DNA of 38,162 nt from an uncultured Acidobacteriota bacterium (GTDB taxonomy: Bacteria; Acidobacteriota; Terriglobia; Bryobacterales; Bryobacteraceae): the NCBI GenBank assembly GCA_902826685.1, contig CADEFT010000052.1:1-38162 (forward strand), in the 5' to 3' direction. Positions 21,884 to 31,000 of this stretch are shown here, one piece after another (position 1 is the stretch's first letter; the number at the start of each line of letters is the position of its first letter). The position numbers were made by a program, and so were the translations under genes. Under the pieces are notes generated by a model, which worked only from the letters and a program-made list of their open reading frames with translations, ran no database searches and was not told where the DNA came from.

Positions 21884-22957
21884 ATGCCGTCTGCGAGTAA
21901 AACCAGTTGGGCCCAGTTGCGAGTCGGCATTACGGCCATCGTCGCACTGGCGCTGATCGGCGTGCTGATCTTCCTTTTGACGGGCAACGCCAGCCTGTTC
22001 ACGAAGGAAGTGCGCGCCTTTACTTATTTGGGCGACGCGGCCGCGGTGGCCGTGGGGTCGCCGGTGCGGATCAACGGCATTACCGCCGGCAGCGTGCATA
22101 ACGTCGAGCTTTCGGGATCGTCGAACCCCAACCGGGCCGTCAAAATCGAACTGGCGCTGCACGAAAACATGCTGAAGCAGATTCCGGTGGATTCGGAGGC
22201 GACCATCAGCGCCGAGAACCTGCTGGGTTCGAAATTCATCAACATCAAGCGCGGAATCAGCGGTGCTTTCATATCGCCCGGCGCGGAAATCAAAGCCAAG
22301 GAAACGAAAGAAATCTTCGAGATCATGGACAGCTTTTTCCCGCTGTTGACGTCGGCGCAGGTGATCTTGAAGCGCATTGACAATATCGTGAGCCTGGTGG
22401 AATCGGGCAAAGGCAACATCGGCAAGATGCTGACCGACGATACCTTGTTTGCGCGCGTGAACGGGATTCTGGCCGATGTTCAGAAGACGACGCAGGCCAT
22501 CAATTCCGGCAAGGGATCGTTTGCCAAGCTGCTGTATGAAGACGCGCTCTATGAGGATATTCGCAAGCCGATTCAACGCATGGACCGCCTGCTGGCGGGC
22601 ATTGAGGAAGGCAAGGGTTCGGCCGGAAAGCTGTTAAAGGATCCGGCGCTGCACGACGAGCTGCAAAAGAACCTGATGGTGATGCGCGCGGTGCTTGAGG
22701 ATATCCAGGCGGGCAAGGGCACCGCCGGGAAGCTTCTGAAGAGCACGGAAATGCACGACCAGATTGCCGCGCTGCTGCGCAAGATGGATGTCACCGTGGA
22801 CAAGCTGAATACGGGCCAGGGTACGCTCGGCCAGTTGCTGGTGAATCCGCAGTTGTATGAATCGCTCAACCTGACCACGCGGGAAATGACCGGCCTGCTC
22901 AAGGATTTCCGCGCCAATCCAAAGAAATTTCTGCGTATTAAACTAGGCTTGTTTTGA
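21884..22957 (+). CDS. mlaD: MlaD/MCE-domain protein with repeat tail
   Basis: A 357-residue MCE-family protein. One N-terminal membrane segment at about 16-33 (GITAIVALALIGVLIFLL) anchors it. The MCE domain spans about 41-125 (VRAFTYLGDAAAVAVGSPVR; INGITAGSVHNVEL; DSEATISAENLLGSKFINI). After residue 145 is a long helical tail with five repeats, each marked by GKG or GQG plus a Leu-rich start (GKGNIGKML, GKGSFAKLL, GKGSAGKLL, GKGTAGKLL, GQGTLGQLL). The marker Gly are at 175, 209, 243, 277 and 311, an exact 34-residue period. MCE proteins form hexameric lipid tunnels; the tail might extend the tube toward the outer membrane. The gene is nine bases after mlaF and overlaps the next gene by four. 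Confidence 0.92.
   Translation: MPSASKTSWAQLRVGITAIVALALIGVLIFLLTGNASLFTKEVRAFTYLGDAAAVAVGSPVRINGITAGSVHNVELSGSSNPNRAVKIELALHENMLKQIPVDSEATISAENLLGSKFINIKRGISGAFISPGAEIKAKETKEIFEIMDSFFPLLTSAQVILKRIDNIVSLVESGKGNIGKMLTDDTLFARVNGILADVQKTTQAINSGKGSFAKLLYEDALYEDIRKPIQRMDRLLAGIEEGKGSAGKLLKDPALHDELQKNLMVMRAVLEDIQAGKGTAGKLLKSTEMHDQIAALLRKMDVTVDKLNTGQGTLGQLLVNPQLYESLNLTTREMTGLLKDFRANPKKFLRIKLGLF
22406..22915 (+). repeat. Five 34-residue (102-bp) repeats in the MCE protein tail
   Basis: Codons for the marker G-K/Q-G recur every 102 bases, five times, from residue 175 to 311 of the MCE protein. Protein similarity between units is evident, but the DNA has diverged, so the repeats are old and maintained by selection on spacing rather than being recent duplications. 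Confidence 0.85.
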
Positions 22958-23760
22958 AGCGCTTGGTGGTCAACGCGGATGACTTCGGCTTCACCCGCGA
23001 CGTGAACGAAGGCATCGTGGAGGCGCATGGCGGCGGGATTCTTACCGCCACCACGCTGATGGCCAACGGAGCCGCGTTCGAGCATGCGGTGGAACTGGCG
23101 CGGCTAACGCCCACGCTCGATATCGGATGCCACCTGGTGCTGGTGGGCGGCGAATCGCTGATCAGCGGACGCCCGTTTCCGCGCGATGTGAAGGGGCTGA
23201 TGGCTGCGCTCGCCGGCCGCCGGATTTCCGTCGAGCGGGAGCTCGAAGCGCAGGTGAAGCGCGTGCTCGACGCCGGCATCCGGCCGACGCATTTCGATAC
23301 GCACAAGCATACGCACCTGCTGCCGCCGGTGCTCGACGCGGTGGCGCGGCTGGCGCGGCGCCACGGTGTGCGATGGGTGCGGCGGCCATTCGACTTTCCC
23401 ATGCAGACGGGCTCGGTGCCGCTCGGCCGGCGGCTGTTGGCCCGGACGCTCGGATTCCTGCGGCCGCGATTTCATCGCGTGCTGGAAGCCAATGGCTGCC
23501 GCACGACCGATCACTTTGCCGGGTTCAGCATGACCGGCTATCTGCGAACCGCGGAACTGGTGGAGCTGCTCGCAAAGCTGCCCGGCGGTTCGACGGAGTT
23601 CATGACGCATCCGGGGCGGTGTACGGAGGAGTTGCGGGCGGCGCCGACGCGATTGAAGCAGAGCCGCGAAGAGGAGTTGAAGGCGCTGACGGCGCCCGAG
23701 ACCCGGGCCGCGGTGCGGGCGGCGGGGATCGAACTGGTGGGTTACCGTCAGTTGGGCTGA
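22954..23760 (+). CDS. ChbG/HpnK-type carbohydrate deacetylase (YdjC family)
   Basis: A 268-residue protein of the YdjC/ChbG family, metal-dependent deacetylases with a TIM-like barrel. Motifs are the metal-site start LVVNADDFGFTRDVNEGI (Asp10), TLDIGCHLVLVGG (His60), and HFDTHKHTHLLPPVLDA (His117, His119, His121 region), with FMTHPG near the C-terminus. HpnK, the hopanoid-associated member, shares the start and the DTHKHTHL-like motif, and it is often found with lipid genes. Here TTG 22954 lies inside the mlaD-like stop, so translation is coupled. This suggests a substrate that is a lipid-linked amino sugar or hopanoid precursor. The exact substrate is inference. Confidence 0.85.
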   Translation: MKRLVVNADDFGFTRDVNEGIVEAHGGGILTATTLMANGAAFEHAVELARLTPTLDIGCHLVLVGGESLISGRPFPRDVKGLMAALAGRRISVERELEAQVKRVLDAGIRPTHFDTHKHTHLLPPVLDAVARLARRHGVRWVRRPFDFPMQTGSVPLGRRLLARTLGFLRPRFHRVLEANGCRTTDHFAGFSMTGYLRTAELVELLAKLPGGSTEFMTHPGRCTEELRAAPTRLKQSREEELKALTAPETRAAVRAAGIELVGYRQLG

Positions 23761-25124
23761 AGGCCGAACGCGTACAGCGCCTTGGCCGTGCGCAGATAGA
23801 TTCGTCCGTCCACCAGGGCCGGAGTGGCGTAGACTTCTTCCTGAAGATCGTTCACGGCCAGGGTGCGGAACGTAGCGCCCGCTTCGAGCACCGATACCTT
23901 GCCCGCTTTGTTCACCAGGTAGAGTTTTCCATCGCCGGCGACGGGAGAGGCGTAATAATCGCCGAGGGCTCCGGGGCCGGCGCGGGCCGAATGCTTCACT
24001 TCGCCGGTGAGAGGATCGTAGCTTGAAACCACTCCGCCGTTCTTCACGGCGTAGAGCACATCGCGATAGATGAGCGGCGAAGGCACGTTGGGGTAGTTGC
24101 GCTTGTTGCGCCAGACGATGTGGGTGGCGGTCACATCGCCTGATCCGCCCATGCGGATGCCGCACATGCCGTAGTCGCCGACGCCCAGATTGCGCGTGAA
24201 CGCCCACTCGTCCGGTGATGCCAGGCCGTCGTGATTGGAGTCGACGGTTGGGAAGTGGCCGCGCAGATCCTCGTTTTTGTCGAACTCCGCCACGGTGAGT
24301 TTCCCGTCGCCGTTGAGGTCGAGCGCGGCGAAGGCCGGATAGATGGGTTCGTCGGAGCCGGGCGACGAAGCGATCAGAAGATCGCGATACAGCACCGGCG
24401 TACCCTTGGCGTTGTAGCCCTGGGCGCGCGCAAACCAGAGGCGCTCGCCGGTGGCGATGGAGTAAGCGTCCACGCGCGAGGAGCCATAGACGATCACTTC
24501 CTTCTCATCGCGCAGTACGGGCGTGGAATAGGCTTCAAGCTTGACGTAATCGCGCCTGACGCGCCAACGCACGCGGCCGGTATCCTTATCGACGGCGAGC
24601 AGGAACGAATCCTGGCGCTGATCGCACAGCATCAGCAGGGTGGAGCCGGAGAGAATCGGCGACCCGGCCATGCCGTAGAAATTCTCGAACGGCCCCAGTG
24701 GAAGCCGCCAGCGCTCCTTGCCATCGGCGGTGTAGGAGATCAACCCGAAATCGGCGAAGAAGGAGTAAACGTTGGCGCCGTCGGTAACAGGCGTGGGCGA
24801 GGCCGGATCGTTCGATTGGAAGATCTCGTGTTTGCGCAACGGCGCGAGCGTGCGGCGCCACCCGATGGCGCCCGTGCCGGTATCGAGGCGCATGGTCACC
24901 AGCGCGCCCTCTTCGGCGGCCGTCAGGTAAACGGCGCCTGAGGCGATCACCGGCGACGAACGTCCGAAAGGAACCGGCGTTCGCCACCGCATGTGGCGGC
25001 CGGGTCCGAATTCGGTTGGAAGCTGGGCGTCGCCGGCTGCGACGCCCGCGCCGTTCGGTCCGCGAAATCGCGGCCAGTCCGCCGCCATGGCGGCGAGGGC
25101 GATCGGGAATGCGATCCATCTCAT
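23748..25124 (-). CDS. Exported PQQ-type beta-propeller protein with EF-hands
   Basis: A 458-residue exported protein (signal peptide MRWIAFPIALAAMAADW) beginning WPRFRGPNGAGVA, the usual start of PQQ-like/BamB-like beta-propellers of the outer-membrane or quinoprotein type. Repeated blades carry phrases like SPVIASGAVYLTA, DKDTGRVRWRVR, and YDPLTGEVKHSA. Between blades, at about 268-307, lie two EF-hand-like loops, DLNGDGKLTVAEF and DSNHDGLASPDEW, probably binding calcium. It has no obvious dehydrogenase active site or heme motif, so its role may be structural or in binding. It overlaps the deacetylase gene tail to tail by 13 bases, and its start lies 15 bases after the stop of the permease gene, so the two are probably one transcript. 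Confidence 0.85.
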   Translation of the reverse strand: MRWIAFPIALAAMAADWPRFRGPNGAGVAAGDAQLPTEFGPGRHMRWRTPVPFGRSSPVIASGAVYLTAAEEGALVTMRLDTGTGAIGWRRTLAPLRKHEIFQSNDPASPTPVTDGANVYSFFADFGLISYTADGKERWRLPLGPFENFYGMAGSPILSGSTLLMLCDQRQDSFLLAVDKDTGRVRWRVRRDYVKLEAYSTPVLRDEKEVIVYGSSRVDAYSIATGERLWFARAQGYNAKGTPVLYRDLLIASSPGSDEPIYPAFAALDLNGDGKLTVAEFDKNEDLRGHFPTVDSNHDGLASPDEWAFTRNLGVGDYGMCGIRMGGSGDVTATHIVWRNKRNYPNVPSPLIYRDVLYAVKNGGVVSSYDPLTGEVKHSARAGPGALGDYYASPVAGDGKLYLVNKAGKVSVLEAGATFRTLAVNDLQEEVYATPALVDGRIYLRTAKALYAFGLQPN

Positions 25125-25139
25125 CGGCGTTTCCCCATC

Positions 25140-26477
25140 TTAATGGCCGCGGCCGAGGTAAGTGAAGCGAAGCAGGAAAAGGGCGGCGAGCAGATAGACG
25201 AGCCATGGAACTTTCCGGAACCGGCCGCCGGCGATTGCCAGCAGCACATAGGCGGTCAGGCCCAGCGCCAGGCCGTTGGCGATGCTGAAGGTCAAGGGGA
25301 TGCCGATGAGGGTGAGAAAGGCCGGTATGGCCGTCAGCGGATCGTCCCAGGCGGCGCCCGCGAGCGCACTCATCATCAATCCGCCGACCACGATCAGCGC
25401 CGGCGCGGTGGCCGCGGCGGGGATCGAACCCGCCAGCGGCGCCAGAAACAGGCTGGCGGCAAACAGCATTCCCGTGACGATGGCGGTGACGCCCGATCGT
25501 CCGCCCGCTGCCACGCCCGCCGCGCTTTCGATGTAGCTGACGACGGTGCTGGTTCCGGCAAGCGACCCGGTGATAGTCGCGATGGCGTCGCAGGTGAGGA
25601 TGCGATTGAGGCGCGGCACGCCGCCGCGCTCGTCGATCAGACCCGCCTTGCGCGTCACCGCCACCAGCGTGCCCATGTTGTCGAATAGATCGACGAAGAA
25701 AAATACCAGAACGATTTCCAGGAGGCCGCGATTCAGGATGGCGCCGAGGTCGAGTTGAAATGCCGTGGCCGCGATCTCGCCAGGGTTCGCGGTACCCGGC
25801 TGCCACTCGGAAAGTCCCAACAGGTAGCTGAGGGCGGCGGTCAGCGCAATGCCCACCAGCATCGCGGAGCGCCAGCCCCAGGCCTGGAGCGCCACCATGA
25901 TGAGCAGGCCGGACAGCGCCAGTGCGGTTTTCGGATCGGCGAGGTTGCCCATCGCTACCAGGGTGGCCGGGTTCGCCACCACCACTCCGGCATTGCGCAG
26001 GCCGATGAAGGCGATGAAGAGTCCCATACCGCCGCTCACCGCCGCGTACAACTCTCGCGGAATGGCGTCATAGATCGCCTGTCGAATGCCGGCCAGAGTG
26101 AGGATCAGAAACAGAACGCCCGAAAGGAACACCGCGCCTAGCGCCGCCTGCCACGGAATGTGCATACCCTGCACGACCGAGTAAGTGAAGTAGGCGTTGA
26201 GGCCCATGCCGGGCGCCAGTGCGATGGGATGACGCGCGTAGGCGCCCATCAGAATTGAAGCGAAGGCGGCGGAAAGGCACGTGGCGGCCGTTACCGCTCC
26301 CACGGGCATCCCCGCGTCGCGCAGGATGGCGGGGTTGACGAAGACGATGTAGGCCATCGACAGGAACGTCGTCACGCCTGCCAGAATTTCGGTTTTCCAG
26401 CCGGTGCCGAGCCGGTCGAATTCGAAGTATCGCTCTAACGCGCGCAGAGTACTGCGATTTTCCCACGTTTGAAACAC
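25140..26477 (-). CDS. AzgA-type purine permease (NCS2/xanthine-uracil superfamily)
   Basis: A 445-residue polytopic protein of the AzgA/PbuG branch of nucleobase transporters. The signature start is FEFDRLGTGWKTEILAGVTTFLSMAYIVFVNP, split here as FEFDRLGTGWKTEILAG and TTFLSMAYIVFVNP. Further hallmarks are LAPGMGLNAYFTYSVV, the DLFDNMGTLVAVTRKAGL loop, and TSTVVSYIESAAGVAAGGRS. About 12-14 membrane segments are visible. Such proteins import adenine, guanine or hypoxanthine by proton symport. GTG 26477 gives the N-terminus; the ribosome binding site is weak. It diverges from the BON-domain gene, with 42 bases between them, so the two promoters must overlap. Confidence 0.92.
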   Translation of the reverse strand: MFQTWENRSTLRALERYFEFDRLGTGWKTEILAGVTTFLSMAYIVFVNPAILRDAGMPVGAVTAATCLSAAFASILMGAYARHPIALAPGMGLNAYFTYSVVQGMHIPWQAALGAVFLSGVLFLILTLAGIRQAIYDAIPRELYAAVSGGMGLFIAFIGLRNAGVVVANPATLVAMGNLADPKTALALSGLLIMVALQAWGWRSAMLVGIALTAALSYLLGLSEWQPGTANPGEIAATAFQLDLGAILNRGLLEIVLVFFFVDLFDNMGTLVAVTRKAGLIDERGGVPRLNRILTCDAIATITGSLAGTSTVVSYIESAAGVAAGGRSGVTAIVTGMLFAASLFLAPLAGSIPAAATAPALIVVGGLMMSALAGAAWDDPLTAIPAFLTLIGIPLTFSIANGLALGLTAYVLLAIAGGRFRKVPWLVYLLAALFLLRFTYLGRGH

Positions 26478-26519
26478 CGCGCGGACCGAACCTGTCTTAC
26501 CCGGTGAAGGAGAACAACG

Positions 26520-27056
26520 ATGTCAAAGTATCTTTTAGCGATAGGGCTGCTGGCGGGCGCGCTGGCCTTCGGCCAGAAAGGCGTTCGCGAGGCCAGTTCC
26601 AAGGGCGCCGACCGCATTGTGCGGGAAGTGCGTCATGAACTGGTCATGCTGCCCTATTACGGCGTGTTCGACAATCTGGCGTTTCGCGTGGATGGCTACA
26701 CGGTGACGCTGCTGGGCCAGGTGACGCGGCCCACGCTGAAGTCGGACGCCGAGAACGTGGTCAAGGGTATTGAAGGCGTCGAGAAAGTGGTGAATTCGAT
26801 TTCGGTGCTGCCGCTGTCGCCCAATGACGACTCGATCCGGTTGGCGGCTTTCCGGGCGATCTATGGGCATACGGCGCTCAACCGGTACGCCTTGCAGGCG
26901 GTGCCGCCGATCCACATCGTCGTCGATGGCGGCAAGATCACGCTCGAAGGCGTGGTGGCGAGCGAGTCGGACAAGAATATCGCCAATATCCAGGCCAACG
27001 GGGTACCGGGCGCCTTCTCGGTGACCAACAATCTGCGGGTGGAAGGGAAGACTTAG
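26520..27056 (+). CDS. Secreted double-BON-domain protein
   Basis: A 178-residue protein with signal peptide MSKYLLAIGLLAGALAFGQ and two BON domains, at about 30-98 (VDGYTVTLLGQVTRPTLKSD; GIEGVEKVVNSISVLPLSP) and 105-175 (VDGGKITLEGVVASESDKNI; VTNNLRVEG). BON domains bind phospholipid surfaces or are used in periplasmic proteins such as OsmY and DolP. There is no lipobox Cys, so it should be soluble in the periplasm. AAGGAG lies a few bases before ATG. It is followed 37 bases later by rsgA on the same strand. A role in envelope stress or outer-membrane integrity is plausible; no direct evidence is in the sequence. Confidence 0.88.
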   Translation: MSKYLLAIGLLAGALAFGQKGVREASSKGADRIVREVRHELVMLPYYGVFDNLAFRVDGYTVTLLGQVTRPTLKSDAENVVKGIEGVEKVVNSISVLPLSPNDDSIRLAAFRAIYGHTALNRYALQAVPPIHIVVDGGKITLEGVVASESDKNIANIQANGVPGAFSVTNNLRVEGKT

Positions 27057-27093
27057 CCCCTTCGCCGGTCCGGCTTTGCCAAACTGTTAAGGA

Positions 27094-28077
27094 ATGAGTC
27101 TCGGTGTCTGGGGCTGGAGCGAGATCCGTCAGCGCGAGTTTGAACGCATCGGCAAAGGGACGCCGGCGCGCGTCGTCTTTCAAGCGCAGGGCATCTACCG
27201 GGTGGTAACGGCGGCGGGCGAAACGCAGTGCACCGTCCGCCGTTCTCTCACGCCGGTCACCGGCGATTGGGTGGATGTCGATGAGGGACGCGGCCTGATC
27301 ACGCAGATCCTGCCGCGTAGCGGAGCGCTTGGCCGCAAGCGTCCGGGACGGGATATGGAAGAGCACGTTCTCGCCGCTAACGTGGACGTGCTGTTCATCG
27401 TCAGCGCGCTCGACTACGACTTCAGCCTGCGGCGGATGGAGCGGTATCTGGTTGTAGCCGAGCAGGGCGGCGCGTCGCCGGTGCTGGTGTTAAACAAGCA
27501 GGACCAGTGTCCCGATCCGGCGGGGAAGCTGGCCGAGGTGGAAGCGCTGACCGGGCGCGCGGTGCCGGCGATTCTGACGACGGCGCTGGATGCGGAGACT
27601 ACCGCGCAGATGCACCGGTTCGTGGGCCAGGGTCAGACGGCGGCGCTGCTAGGTTCTTCGGGCGTCGGCAAGTCGACGCTGGTGAATTGCCTGCTTGGCG
27701 AGCAAGTGCAGGCCACCGGGGCGGCGCGCGCCGAAGATAGCAAGGGCCGCCACACCACTTCGGGCCGGCACCTGTTCCCGCTGGCGGCGGGCTGGCTGCT
27801 GATCGACACGCCGGGGCTTCGCGAGATCGAACCATGGGCGGACGCCACTTCGGTGGACGCCGTTTTCGGCGATGTTCTGGAGGTCGCCAGGGATTGCCGG
27901 TTCCGCAATTGCCAGCATCTGGCGGATCCGGGTTGTGCGATCCAGGAAGCGGTGGCCGGCGGGCGGTTGGACGCGGCGCGGGTGGCGAATTTTCAGAATC
28001 TGAGGGGCGCGGCTACCGAGCAGGAAAGGAAGCGGAAAGCTACGGCGCGAGGAAGCCGGAGAAGCGGAAATCCTTGA
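27094..28077 (+). CDS. rsgA: Ribosome small-subunit-dependent GTPase RsgA
   Basis: A 327-residue circularly permuted GTPase that acts in late 30S maturation. An OB-fold occupies the N-terminus (about 25-80; QCTVRRSLTPVTGDWVDVDE). The G motifs come in permuted order: G4 NKQD at 134-137, G1 GSSGVGKST at 187-195, G2 in GRHTTSGRHL, and G3 DTPGLRE at 238-244. The C-terminal zinc knuckle has C268, C273, H275 and C281 (CRFRNCQHLADPGC). AAGGA directly abuts the ATG with no spacer, so the ribosome binding site is poor, but the N-terminus fits the family (LGVWGWSEIRQREF). The last 38 bases overlap the kinase gene on the other strand. Confidence 0.96.
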   Translation: MSLGVWGWSEIRQREFERIGKGTPARVVFQAQGIYRVVTAAGETQCTVRRSLTPVTGDWVDVDEGRGLITQILPRSGALGRKRPGRDMEEHVLAANVDVLFIVSALDYDFSLRRMERYLVVAEQGGASPVLVLNKQDQCPDPAGKLAEVEALTGRAVPAILTTALDAETTAQMHRFVGQGQTAALLGSSGVGKSTLVNCLLGEQVQATGAARAEDSKGRHTTSGRHLFPLAAGWLLIDTPGLREIEPWADATSVDAVFGDVLEVARDCRFRNCQHLADPGCAIQEAVAGGRLDAARVANFQNLRGAATEQERKRKATARGSRRSGNP

Positions 28078-31000
28078 TGGAGCCATCGGCGAAACGGAAT
28101 TCCACGGGCAGGGCCGGTAGAGAGCGGGTATTCTGCGGCACGTAAGCCGGGGAGCCGGCAGGCGCGATTTCGGTTACGACGTTGCTTCCAATGAGACGGA
28201 TGCGCACCTTGTAAGCCGGCGATTTGGGCGCTTTGTTTGGCTCCATCGCTTTGCCTCTAGCGCCGCAAGGACCCGTTCCGAATTTGTCGGCGTTCATTTC
28301 GAACTCGACGCAATTTCCATCCGCGGTGCTTAGCGACCAGCGGGCGGCCTTCTTGGCGACCACGATCAACGCCCGGGGAAACTGGACCTGAAAATCCAAC
28401 GTTCCCGACTCCACCTTGCCCTTCAGGCGCGAGGCGTCGACGTCATACCAGCCATTCCTGAAGTTGTTTTGCGGGGGATCGAAGTTCGCCAGCGTCAGCG
28501 ACTGCGCCTGCCGTTCCGCGACCTTCACCGGTTCCGGGCTGAGCGGAACCTGCGTCGCCACCACGTCGTCACCCACCCGCACTTCCTTGAAGCCGCGGCG
28601 GACACCGTTGATGAGGCGCTCCAGTTCGTAGACGCCGGGTTGTGGCACGTAAATCGTCGTGCCACTGGCTTCTTCCCACTGCGCAGAGCCTTTAGGCCGG
28701 AAACGGAGGCGCGCGGGTGGATCCTTGGGGTCGATCTGCACCTGAATGCCGCGGAGCGGGGCCAAGCTCAGTTCTTCGGGCGTCAGCCGGACGTCCTGGC
28801 CCAACGAGATGTTTTTGGGGAACGTCTTGCGCTCATACCTGTCGGAAACATGTTCCAGGCGGAACACTTGCCGGCCAGTGGGTAGGTTTTCGACCCGCAA
28901 CTGGCCCCTGGCATCCACCACGCCCAGAAGCCTGTCGTCCAGGAACACTCTCGTATTCGGTTGGCCCCCGGTGATGATCAGCGCGGGCGCAGACTTGAGC
29001 GGACGCAAGGTATAGAGTTTCGATGGGAGGTTCTGTCCGCGCTGGATCGCCACCTGGCTTATCTCAGGCTCGAAGCCTTCCTTAACGATCTCGATCGTAT
29101 AAGTGCCGGGCCGCAAGCCGCTAAAAACGACTTTGCGATCTTTCACAATCTGCGGTTGGGTAGCCGTTTCGCCGGTCAGCGTGACGGTAGCGCCTACGTC
29201 GGTTATGTTCAAGATAAGCAAGCCGAAGTTGCCCGGCGCGATGGCCTGCACGGTGATGGTGGGCGCTTCGCCGGATTGGAACTTCAATGTCCGTCCGGCG
29301 ATGGTGAGCACGTGCTCGCCGGGCGGCAGTTTCGGCAGATTCATCTTCGGCTTCAGGCCATCGAGAGGCTGGCCGTCGAGGGTCACCTGCGCGGCGGCCG
29401 GCGACATCTCCAACTCCGCCTCCCCGCCAAGCGCGGTGACGATATAAAAAGCGGACACGTCCCTGCCTGACGCCGTCACCTTGGCGTGACGGCCGGTATC
29501 GGCTTCAATCTTCAGATTCAGGATCGAGCCTTCGTTTGCTATTTCCACGGTGTGGGAGCCCGGCTTGAGTTCCAACGGACCGGTGACATCCTGACCCTGA
29601 TAGGTCGCCCGCATAACGGTTTCCAACGACAGCCGTGTGGGATAGGGCTCGAGTTGGAGATCCTGAGGGGCGGAAAATCGGGTATCGGCGTTGATCTTCA
29701 GGCTCACCGGCACGCTCTTGTAACCGGGCTGGCGCGCATCGATGACGTATTCCCGGTCGCGCGGCGCCAATTCGAGCGTGGTTCCCGAGACGGGCTCGCC
29801 ATCCACATAGACGCGCGCCGAAGGGTTCACGGGCCGTACTTCGAGTTTGACGAAAGCCGGCGCCGGATTCTCCACGGTCACCGGCGCTTTGGGCCGCACC
29901 GCCAGCCAAAGCAGCGAGACCACCGTAACCATGCCGAGAACGATGGCCGCGATCTTCCACACCGGCGGATAGGGCACCGGCCGCGGCGGTTCGACCGGAG
30001 CTGGAAAGGTTGAGGTGCCCCCGGGTGTAACGGGCGCCGGGGCGGGCTCTTCGAGACCGCGGAGCGATTGCGTCAGCAGCGGATCGCCGGGGTAAGTCGA
30101 TAACGCCGCCTGGAGTACCTGGCGCGCACCCTGCCGGTTGCCTTCCTGCTGCAACGCTTCAGCGCGCTCGAGAGCGCCGGCGATGGCGGCCTGCTTGCGA
30201 ATCTCGGCCAGCGTGACCTGCAACTCCGCGGCGCCGCGATGGGCAGGGTCGATCTTCAGCACCTGGCCGGCCAGTTCGCCGGCGCGGAACGGATCGGTCT
30301 GCTGCAGGTTCTTGGCCCGGCTGAGCAGCGCGTTCACCAGCACCGTGCGCGAGGCGTCGTTGTGGCGGTCAAGTTCAAAGGCCTGCCGCAGCAGCGCGAT
30401 CCCTTGCTCAAAATCGCCGCGCGTGAGGAATCCGTGGCCTTCGCTCATCAGGTGCTCGATCTCGAGGGCGCGCTTGCGGCGCTCGGCGGCGTCCTCGGCG
30501 GCGGCGCGAAGGTCTTCGCTGCCGGGGAATTCCGCCAGAGCGGCGTCGCAGGCGCGAATCGCTTCCTCGTACCTGCCGCCGTCGATCAGGCGGCGGATCT
30601 GATTCACCCGGCGCTGCCGGGCTTCGTCGCGCTGCTGCTGATCGCGCCTGGCGGTCAGCCGCTCGATGTGCCGCTCCAGGCCGGGATAGGCCGGGTGAAT
30701 CGAGCGCAGCGTTTCCCACTGGCTCAGCGCTTCGGCGAACTGGCCGCGCTCTTCGAGCTGGCGGGCGCGTTCGCCGACAGACGCCGTGAGGTCGCGCTTT
30801 TCGACGGCCTGCGTCAGGGCGCGTTTGAAATGATCCTCGCGCGGATACGCGGCGGCGGCCTTTTCGAGGATGGCGACACGGCGATCGAGATCGCCTTCGG
30901 CCGATACCTGCCGCTCCACTTCGGCGATGTAGGCGGAAATGTGCTGGCGCTCGCTATGGTCGGCTTCGAGCTTCAACGCCCGGAACTGCGGGTCTCTCGG

